Below are positions 58,128 through 64,000 of a stretch of 64,000 nt of DNA, piece by piece (position 1 is the first letter of the stretch; each line of letters opens with the position of its first letter). Below the pieces are notes generated by a model, which was not told the DNA's origin, did no database searches, and saw nothing but the letters and a program-made list of their open reading frames with translations. The stretch is from Deltaproteobacteria bacterium (GTDB taxonomy: Bacteria; Desulfobacterota; Binatia; UTPRO1), in NCBI GenBank assembly GCA_016200545.1, contig JACQEO010000055.1, positions 1 through 64,000 on the forward strand, written 5' to 3'. The position numbers and the translations under genes were made by a program.

Positions 58128-59549
58128 ATGCGCGCCCCGGGCGACCTGATCGCGGAGATCGAATGCGGCCCGTCGGGCCCGGCGGTCGCGGCGTTCTTCG
58201 ATCTCGACCGGACGCTTCTCGCCGGCTTCTCCGCCGCGGCGTTCATCCGCGATGACGTGATGGCCGGTCGCATGGGCGCGACCGAGCTCGCGCGCACGTT
58301 GCTCGCGGCGGTGCGCTTTCAGTTGGGCGTGCTCGGCTTCTCGGGGTTCATCGCCAGCACGGTGGCGCGCTTGCGCGGACGCTCCGAGGCCGAGTTCGAG
58401 GCCAACGCCGAGCACATCTTCCGCGAGCACCTGGCGGGAGAAGTCTACCCGGAGTCGCGCGCGCTCGTACGGGCGCACCTGCGCAGAGGGCACACGGTCG
58501 CCGTCGTGTCGTCGGCGACCCGCTACCAGATCGAGCCGCTGGCGCGTGACTTCGGCATCCCGCACGTGCTCTGCACGGGACTCGAGGTGTGCGAGGGCCG
58601 CTTCACGGGCGGCGTCGTCCAGCCCACCTGCTACGGGGAGGGCAAGGCCGCGGCGGCGCGCGCCTTCGCGTCGGCGCACGGCGTCGGGCTCGGGGAGAGC
58701 TACTTCTACACCGACAGCGAGGAGGATCTGCCGTTGCTCGAGATCGTCGGCCGGCCGCGGCCGACCAATCCGAGCGCCCGCCTCGCCGAGATCGCGACCA
58801 GACGCGGCTGGCCGGTGCGTCGCTTCCGCAGCCGCGGCACGCCGGGGGTGCTCGCGATCGCGCGCACGGCGCTCGCCGTCGGCAGCCTCGCCCCCGCATT
58901 CGCCCTCGGCGTCCCGGCGGCGATCCTCGGCGGTAGCTGGCGGCACGCCGTGAACGTCGTGATTTCCACGTGGGGTGAGCTCGGCACGGCGCTCGCCGGC
59001 GTCGACCTGCACGTCATCGGCGAGGCGCACCTCTGGGCGGAGCGACCGGCCGTCTTCATCTTCAACCATCAGAGCGGCATCGACATGCTGCTGCTCTGCC
59101 GGTTGCTGCGGCGGGACATCGTCGGGGTGGCGAAGCAGGAGATCCGCCGCAACCTGATCTTCGGTCCGGCGTTCGCGCTCGCCGGCGTGGTCTTCATCGA
59201 TCGTTTCGACCGCGAACGCGCCGTCGCAGCGCTGGCGCCGGCGGTCGAGGCCCTTCAGCAGGGGCTCTCGATCGTGCTCGCGCCCGAGGGCACGCGGAGT
59301 GCGACGCCACGGCCCGGTCGGTTCAAGAAGGGTGCCTTTCATCTCGCGATGGCGGCACGCGTGCCGATCGTCCCGATCGTCTTCCGAAATGCCCTCGACG
59401 CCTTACCGAAGCACGCGGTCATCGTCCGTCCGACGACCGTCGAGGTAGTCGTGCATCCGCCGATTCCGACGACGAACTGGACGCCCGCCGCTCTCGACGA
59501 CGAGATCGCCGCGATTCACCAGCTCTACGAGGAGACGCTCGACGCCTGA
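58128..59549 (+). CDS. HAD-IB phosphatase / LPLAT acyltransferase fusion
   Basis: A 473-residue fusion. The N-terminal half is a HAD subfamily IB phosphatase (FFDLDRTLLAGFSAAAF near residue 23, then SSATRYQIEPLARDFGIPHV and SYFYTDSEEDLPLLE). The C-terminal half is a PlsC-like acyltransferase with the NHxxxxD motif in FNHQSGIDMLL (about residue 318) and APEGTRS. Such fusions are probably involved in lysophosphatidate acylation, with the phosphatase acting on a related phosphate. Start is ATG at 58128, 28 bases after purF. Confidence 0.9.
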   Translation: MRAPGDLIAEIECGPSGPAVAAFFDLDRTLLAGFSAAAFIRDDVMAGRMGATELARTLLAAVRFQLGVLGFSGFIASTVARLRGRSEAEFEANAEHIFREHLAGEVYPESRALVRAHLRRGHTVAVVSSATRYQIEPLARDFGIPHVLCTGLEVCEGRFTGGVVQPTCYGEGKAAAARAFASAHGVGLGESYFYTDSEEDLPLLEIVGRPRPTNPSARLAEIATRRGWPVRRFRSRGTPGVLAIARTALAVGSLAPAFALGVPAAILGGSWRHAVNVVISTWGELGTALAGVDLHVIGEAHLWAERPAVFIFNHQSGIDMLLLCRLLRRDIVGVAKQEIRRNLIFGPAFALAGVVFIDRFDRERAVAALAPAVEALQQGLSIVLAPEGTRSATPRPGRFKKGAFHLAMAARVPIVPIVFRNALDALPKHAVIVRPTTVEVVVHPPIPTTNWTPAALDDEIAAIHQLYEETLDA

Positions 59550-59663
59550 GGGCGGCGCCGGCTGACGCGGCGGGGCTCACGTTCTGCGAAGCGCGAGAGC
59601 GCGACTTCGCCGCGGACGGACCTTGTTGCGCTGGCGTATCGTGCGACGTACGCTCCGCCCCGC

Positions 59664-61277
59664 ATGGTCGCCTCCGACGCGCCCTGGGACTATCTCGTCA
59701 TCGGGAGCGGCATCGCGGGGCTCACCTTCACGCTTGGCGTCGCCGACAGCGGGCGGGTCGCGATCGTCACGAAGGATCGTACCGACGAGAGCAACTCGTC
59801 GTACGCCCAGGGCGGTGTCGCGAGCGTGTGGAGCCCCGAGGACTCCTTCGAGGCGCACGCCGAGGATACGATCCGTGCCGGCGCCGGCCTCTGCCACGAG
59901 GACATCGTCGAGATGGTCGTGCACGAGGGACCGGCGCGCATCCGCGAGCTCATCGCCCTCGGGACCCGCTTCGATTCGCACCTCACCGGCGACGCCGTCG
60001 AGTACGATCTCGGGCGCGAGGGCGGCCACTCGCGCCGCCGCGTGCTGCATGCGGGCGATCTCACCGGGCAGGAAATCGTGCGCGCGCTCGCCGTCGCCGT
60101 CCGCCGCCATCCGCACGTCCAGGTGCTCGAGAACGCGCTCGCGGTCGATCTCCTGACGGATCGCACGCGCGCGGGCGGGGCCCCGCCGACGTGCTGGGGC
60201 GCCTACGTATACGACCGGCAGCGCGGAGCGGTGCGCACCGTGCGCGCGCGGGCGACCGCCCTGTGCTCGGGCGGCGCCGGCAAGGTCTACCTCTACACGA
60301 CCAACCCCGACGTCGCGACCGGCGATGGCGTCGCGATCGCGTTCCGCGCCGGCGCCGCGGTCGGCAACATGGAGTTCTTCCAGTTCCATCCGACGTGCCT
60401 GTACCACCCGCAGGCGAAGTCATTTCTCATCTCGGAGGCGCTGCGCGGAGAGGGCGCCCGCCTGCGTACGCAAGACGGCTCGTTCTTCATGGGCTCCTAC
60501 CATCCGGACGCCGAGCTGGCGCCACGCGATGTCGTGGCGCGCGCCATCGATCACGAAATGAAGGTGCACGGCTACGAATGCGTGTACCTCGACATCACGC
60601 ACCAGCCGCCGGCGTTTCTCGCCGAGCGCTTCCCGCACATCCTGCGACGCTGTCGCGAGCTCGGGATCGACATCACGCGCGAGTGGATTCCGGTGGTGCC
60701 GGCGGCGCACTACATGTGCGGCGGTGTCGTCACCGATCGCGAGGGACGGACGGGGATCGGCCGGCTCTACGCGGCGGGCGAGGTGGCGATGACCGGGCTT
60801 CACGGGGCGAACCGCCTGGCCTCCAACTCACTCCTCGAGGCGCTCGTCTTCGGCCATCGCGCCGCCGCCGACGCGCGTCGCATGCTGGCGCACGACGCGA
60901 CACCGCCGCCGCCGATGCCCGACTGGAACCCGGGAACGGCGGTGAACAGCGACGAGTCGGTGGTCGTCACCCAGAACTGGGACGAGGTGCGGCGCACGAT
61001 GTGGAACTTCGTCGGCATCGTGCGCTCGACCCGACGCCTCGAGCGCGCCCGCAAACGCATTGCGATGCTGCAGGAGGAGATCCGTGAGTACTATTGGGAC
61101 TTCTTGGTGACAGGCGACCTTCTCGAGCTGCGCAACATCGCGACGGTAGCGGAGCTGATCGTGCGCGCGGCCCTGATGCGACGGGAAAGTCGCGGCCTGC
61201 ACTACACGATCGACTACTCCGAGCGAGACGACCTTCGATGGCGCAAGGACACCCTCATCACCCCGTCAGACTCTTGA
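59664..61277 (+). CDS. nadB: L-aspartate oxidase
   Basis: Oxidises aspartate to iminoaspartate for quinolinate and NAD synthesis. The 537-residue flavoprotein has the FAD-binding GSGIAGLTFTLGVADSGRV, SSYAQGGVASVW, HFP-type active-site block around GNMEFFQFHPTCLYHP, and the HGANRLASNSLLEALVFGHR segment. nadA and nadC are not adjacent. It lies 114 bases after the acyltransferase fusion. Confidence 0.95.
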   Translation: MVASDAPWDYLVIGSGIAGLTFTLGVADSGRVAIVTKDRTDESNSSYAQGGVASVWSPEDSFEAHAEDTIRAGAGLCHEDIVEMVVHEGPARIRELIALGTRFDSHLTGDAVEYDLGREGGHSRRRVLHAGDLTGQEIVRALAVAVRRHPHVQVLENALAVDLLTDRTRAGGAPPTCWGAYVYDRQRGAVRTVRARATALCSGGAGKVYLYTTNPDVATGDGVAIAFRAGAAVGNMEFFQFHPTCLYHPQAKSFLISEALRGEGARLRTQDGSFFMGSYHPDAELAPRDVVARAIDHEMKVHGYECVYLDITHQPPAFLAERFPHILRRCRELGIDITREWIPVVPAAHYMCGGVVTDREGRTGIGRLYAAGEVAMTGLHGANRLASNSLLEALVFGHRAAADARRMLAHDATPPPPMPDWNPGTAVNSDESVVVTQNWDEVRRTMWNFVGIVRSTRRLERARKRIAMLQEEIREYYWDFLVTGDLLELRNIATVAELIVRAALMRRESRGLHYTIDYSERDDLRWRKDTLITPSDS

Positions 61278-61319
61278 CCCGGGGCGTGACACAATCTGGT
61301 CGGCGCGTACGTTTACGCG

Positions 61320-61349
61320 TTGACGTCCGGCTATAGGGTTGACTATGGT
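61320..61349 (+). promoter_or_regulatory. candidate promoter before lytic transglycosylase
   Basis: TTGACG (61320-61325) and TATGGT (61344-61349) are 18 bases apart: five of six and four of six matches to the sigma-70 consensus. The likely transcription start would fall at about 61356, almost on the ATG at 61358, so a leaderless message is possible. Weak evidence. Confidence 0.3.
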
Positions 61350-61357
61350 TGCGGCCG

Positions 61358-62026
61358 ATGACGTGGGTCGGACGGCGGGCGGCGGTGACGGTCGTGGGCG
61401 CCCTCCTCATGGAACTCCTGCAGAGCGTGACGGCCGGGTCGGCCGCTGCCGACATCTATCTCAAGCGCGACCGCTACGGCGTCCTGCACTTCACGAACGT
61501 CCCCACCGACAAAGGCTATCAAGTGATGATGCGGGAGCCGTTGCCGAGCTCGCGGCGGCCGAGCGTCGGGGCGAGCGGCAGCACCGGCAGTTCGTTCGTC
61601 GTCGATTCGCGCGCGTTCGACCCGATCATCGCCGAGGTCGCGGGGCGCTATCAGATGGATCGCGCCCTGGTGAAAGCGGTGATCAAGGCGGAGTCCGGCT
61701 TCCAGCCCCGCGCCGTGTCGCCGAAGGGCGCGCGTGGACTCATGCAGCTGATGCCGGGCACGGCGTTGCTGCACGGCGTACGCAACATCCACGAGCCGAG
61801 CCAGAACATCGAAGGCGGAGTCCAGCACCTGCGCATGTTGCTCGATCGCTACGGCGGCAACGTGCCGCTGGCGCTCGCCGCCTACAACGCCGGCGAGAAC
61901 GCCGTCGACCAGCACGGCGGCATTCCGCCGTTCCCCGAGACGCGCGACTACGTGTGGCGCGTGCTACAGTTCCGCCAGCAGTACCTGCAACAGTACATCC
62001 AGCAAGCGATCGCCCGCGGGCAGTGA
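61358..62026 (+). CDS. lytic transglycosylase with DUF4124-like N-terminus
   Basis: A 222-residue periplasmic enzyme. A signal peptide (residues 1-30, hydrophobic core VTVVGALLMELLQSV) precedes a DUF4124-type segment (DIYLKRDRYGVLHFTNVPTD) and an SLT catalytic domain with the Glu in VKAVIKAESGFQPRAVSPKG, then GLMQLMPGTA and LALAAYNAGENAV. It cleaves peptidoglycan glycan strands. A TTG three codons upstream is also possible. It is followed by pgsA. Confidence 0.9.
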   Translation: MTWVGRRAAVTVVGALLMELLQSVTAGSAAADIYLKRDRYGVLHFTNVPTDKGYQVMMREPLPSSRRPSVGASGSTGSSFVVDSRAFDPIIAEVAGRYQMDRALVKAVIKAESGFQPRAVSPKGARGLMQLMPGTALLHGVRNIHEPSQNIEGGVQHLRMLLDRYGGNVPLALAAYNAGENAVDQHGGIPPFPETRDYVWRVLQFRQQYLQQYIQQAIARGQ

Positions 62027-62120
62027 GACCCCGGTCGGGTCGTGCGCGTGCGCAGCCGATCCGCTCGTTGGTGTCGGCGTGGCGGTGTGCGTGATGGCGG
62101 TCGGGGTGCAAGATCTTCCG

Positions 62121-62750
62121 ATGCGGCGCGCGCGGCTCCTCTGGACGGCCCCGAACGTCCTCACGCTCTTCCGCGTCGCGCTCGTGCCGGTCCTCGTCTA
62201 CGTGCTGCGCGATCCCGGCCCGCTGGCCGGCCTTCTCGCGGCCCTGCTCTTCTTCCTCGCCTCGCTGACGGACTACTTCGACGGCTACCTGGCCCGCAAG
62301 TACGGTATCGTCACCACCCTCGGAAAGTTCCTCGATCCGCTCGCCGACAAGCTCATCGTCGCTTCGGTGCTGATCATGTTGGCGGCGATGCCGTGCGCGC
62401 CGGGGATGACGGCGTGCGAGCCGCGTGTGCCGGCGTGGATCGTCGTCCTGATCGTTGGGCGCGAGCTCGCGGTCACGGGGCTTCGCGGCATCGCCTCCGG
62501 CGAGGGCGTGACGCTCGGCGCCGAGGAGCTCGGCAAGTACAAGATGATCTTTCAGATGTTCGCGCTCGTCGGTCTCTTGGTGCACTACCGATATGTCTAC
62601 GTCGACTTCCACGCCGCCGGGATGTACTTCTTGTGGATCGCGCTGGCGTTGGCGCTGTGGTCGGCGAGCGACTACCACGTGCGCGTGTATCGCGCGGTGC
62701 GCGCCGCGCGCGCGGCGTCGCCCGTTGACAGCCCATCCTCGCCCCCTTAA
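62121..62750 (+). CDS. pgsA: phosphatidylglycerophosphate synthase
   Basis: Makes phosphatidylglycerophosphate from CDP-diacylglycerol and glycerol 3-phosphate. The 209-residue membrane protein (start at 62121; ATGs at 62079 and 62094 are alternatives) begins near TAPNVLTLFRVALVPVLVYV. The full CDP-alcohol motif reads DYFDGYLARKYGIVTTLGKF followed by LDPLAD, with Asp 51, 54, 72 and 76. Unlike the two cluster enzymes it has no N-terminal domain. It is a useful reference for their altered motif. Confidence 0.94.
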   Translation: MRRARLLWTAPNVLTLFRVALVPVLVYVLRDPGPLAGLLAALLFFLASLTDYFDGYLARKYGIVTTLGKFLDPLADKLIVASVLIMLAAMPCAPGMTACEPRVPAWIVVLIVGRELAVTGLRGIASGEGVTLGAEELGKYKMIFQMFALVGLLVHYRYVYVDFHAAGMYFLWIALALALWSASDYHVRVYRAVRAARAASPVDSPSSPP

Positions 62751-62764
62751 GGTACCGCGCCTGT

Positions 62765-62838
62765 GCGGGTGTAGCTCAGTTGGCTAGAGCACGACCTTGC
62801 CAAGGTCGGGGTCGAGGGTTCGAAGCCCTTCACCCGCT
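62765..62838 (+). tRNA. tRNA-Gly (anticodon GCC)
   Basis: A 74-base cloverleaf. The acceptor stem GCGGGTG pairs with CACCCGC, the D-arm includes TAGCTCAGTTGGCTAGA, and the anticodon stem is CGACC with GGTCG around TTGCCAA, giving GCC. The T-loop is TTCGAAG. The 3' CCA is not encoded. It is 14 bases after pgsA and unconnected to it in sense. Confidence 0.96.
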
Positions 62839-62848
62839 TTTGCGCCGC

Positions 62849-62876
62849 AAGGGCCCCGGCGTGTCGCCGGGGCCTT
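62849..62876 (+). terminator. strong GC hairpin after tRNA-Gly
   Basis: A ten-bp perfect stem GGCCCCGGCG (62852-62861) pairs with 62865-62874 across a TGT loop, extended by a G-T and an A-T pair, about 10 bases after the tRNA. It lacks a U-run. It probably marks the end of the tRNA transcript. Confidence 0.6.
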
Positions 62877-62892
62877 CGCATTCCACATCTCC

Positions 62893-64000
62893 GTGAGCAC
62901 CGCATCCGTCCTCACGATCTATCCGACGGCGCTCAAGGTCGAAGAGGTCCTGAAGGCGCGCGCGCGCGCCGGCGACGTCTCCCTCGGCCACCGCCTGACG
63001 ACGTTTCCGGAGCTGGTGGACGCGCTCGACGGCGAGATCGTCGGCGCGCCGCCGATCGTCACGGAGGCAATCGCGATCGTCCTGGCGCAGGACGCGCTCG
63101 GCGAGGTGCTGGGCGCGGAGGCCACAGGCGAGCGGCCGGGCCTCGCGTCCGCGGCGCTGCGCGCGATCGGCGAGCTCAAGGCGGCGTGTCTCGGACCCGC
63201 CGAACTCGCCGCGATCACGCGCGCGACGCGCGTCGACGAGGCGCGCCGCAGCCTGCGCTGGCTCGCGCGCGTCGCCGCGGCGTACGCGCGGCGCCTGAGG
63301 CGTCTCGGCTGCGCCGACCGCCACGACCGCGACCGGCGCGTACTGCTGCTGCTCCACCGGCACGAGAGCGCGGGTATCCGGCCGCGCGTCCTGGCGGGTA
63401 TCACCCGTCTCGTCATCGCGGAGATCTACGACTACTCGCCGTTGCAATCGCTGATCGCGCGGGCGCTGATCCGCCTCGTCGGTGACGCCGAGCTCGTCAC
63501 CCTGGCGCACGGGGAGAACGTCGACGCGACGCGCTTCGTGGAGCGCACGTGGAACCGCTTCGTCGAGGATCCGGCGATCGCCGACAAGGTGTTGCCGGAT
63601 TTCGTCGTGCGCGGCGGTCGTTCCGGGACGTTGTCGCGCGTCCTCACGGGACTCTTCGTCGAGCCGAAGCCGCCGGTGCCGCCCGCGGCGGTGCTCGATG
63701 AAAGCGTACGCGTCGTCGTCGCCCCGGGCCGCGCCGCCGAGGTGGAGGAAATCGGACGGCGGATCCACGCCGCGCTCGCTGCGGGAGTAGCGCCGGAACG
63801 CATCGCAGTCCTGGCGCGTAACCTCGGGAGGTACCGGTCGCTCCTCGCGGAGGTCGCGCGGCGCTACCGCCTGCCGCTCGCGATCGGCGTGACGCGACCG
63901 CTGGCGGCGCATGCGTCGGTGCAGGCGGTGCTCCGTCTGGGGCGGGCGGTGGCGGACGGGCTGCCGCGCGACGCGCTCGGCGCGGCGTTGGAGAGCGCCT
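62893..64000 (+). CDS. AddB-like nuclease/helicase subunit (partial)
   Basis: A frame open from the GTG at 62893 to the window end (369 codons so far, no stop), so it is cut off at the right. The start VSTASVLTIYPTALKVEEVL, LGHRLTTFPELVDALDGEIV, then LVIAEIYDYSPLQSLIARAL and VVVAPGRAAEVEEIGRRIHA resemble the AddB/RecB-like PD-(D/E)XK family used in double-strand break repair. No Walker A motif is seen in this part, as in AddB proteins with decayed helicases. The next gene could be addA; it lies outside. Confidence 0.6.
   Translation, partial: MSTASVLTIYPTALKVEEVLKARARAGDVSLGHRLTTFPELVDALDGEIVGAPPIVTEAIAIVLAQDALGEVLGAEATGERPGLASAALRAIGELKAACLGPAELAAITRATRVDEARRSLRWLARVAAAYARRLRRLGCADRHDRDRRVLLLLHRHESAGIRPRVLAGITRLVIAEIYDYSPLQSLIARALIRLVGDAELVTLAHGENVDATRFVERTWNRFVEDPAIADKVLPDFVVRGGRSGTLSRVLTGLFVEPKPPVPPAAVLDESVRVVVAPGRAAEVEEIGRRIHAALAAGVAPERIAVLARNLGRYRSLLAEVARRYRLPLAIGVTRPLAAHASVQAVLRLGRAVADGLPRDALGAALESA

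Overview
This window is a GC-rich bacterial chromosome segment with dense, mostly housekeeping gene content. It carries lipid A and LPS assembly genes (lpxD, lptE), so the cell is Gram-negative. The gene orders hisI-hisG, rpmF-fabD-fabG-acpP-glyA-nrdR-ribD-ribBA-ribH-nusB-leuS-lptE-holA/rpsT-murJ, rimP-nusA-ylxR-infB-ylxP-rbfA-truB-rpsO-pnp-M16 and purB-C-S-Q-L-F are typical of deltaproteobacterial-type lineages. The base composition and dispersed repeat style would suit something like Binatota/Desulfobacterota, but that placement is inference. No phage, insertion sequence, CRISPR array or rRNA was recognised. One tRNA (Gly, anticodon GCC) is present.

Layout. 1-355 is gene-free and holds a hairpin repeat. 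356-3840 (minus) holds a membrane/TPR protein and hisG/hisI. 3984-17209 (plus) runs through lpxD, a short fatty-acid block, one-carbon and ribonucleotide-reductase regulation (glyA, nrdR), riboflavin synthesis, nusB, leuS, lptE and holA. 17261-23986 holds rpsT, murJ, mazG, a glutaredoxin, an ECF sigma/anti-sigma pair, a double-ACT protein and a two-subunit ADP-forming acyl-CoA synthetase. 24056-33534 is the accessory part of the window: a conserved small protein, then a cluster with two CDP-alcohol phosphatidyltransferases carrying extra N-terminal domains, a Gfo/Idh/MocA dehydrogenase, a class III aminotransferase, an ATP-grasp protein, a nucleotidyltransferase, a HAD protein, a UPF0104-type membrane protein and a family 2 glycosyltransferase. 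33516-36647 (minus) holds purN, purM, a methyltransferase and a ComF-like protein. 36711-40330 holds small proteins, yqeY, greA and an acyl-CoA ligase. 40555-51047 is the translation/transcription operon through pnp and an M16 peptidase. 51052-58099 is the purine operon. 58128-64000 holds a HAD-acyltransferase fusion, nadB, a lytic transglycosylase, pgsA, tRNA-Gly and the start of an AddB-like protein.

How the genes fit together. Most blocks supply growth machinery: histidine, riboflavin, purine and NAD synthesis, fatty acid elongation, and translation initiation factors. The 24.6-33.5 kb cluster looks like a self-contained route to an unusual, probably amino-bearing, phospholipid headgroup: dehydrogenase plus aminotransferase make an amino-polyol or amino-sugar, the nucleotidyltransferase activates it, the CDP-alcohol transferases join it, and the ATP-grasp, membrane and glycosyltransferase proteins modify or move it. 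This is the best candidate here for an undescribed system, and it is inferred from domain content only.

Other points of note are a RibBA whose RibB half has lost key catalytic residues, a purS-purQ gap filled by two families of repeats with one family recurring at the left end of the window, twin perfect hairpins between acpP and glyA, and a 54-residue membrane protein at 37229.
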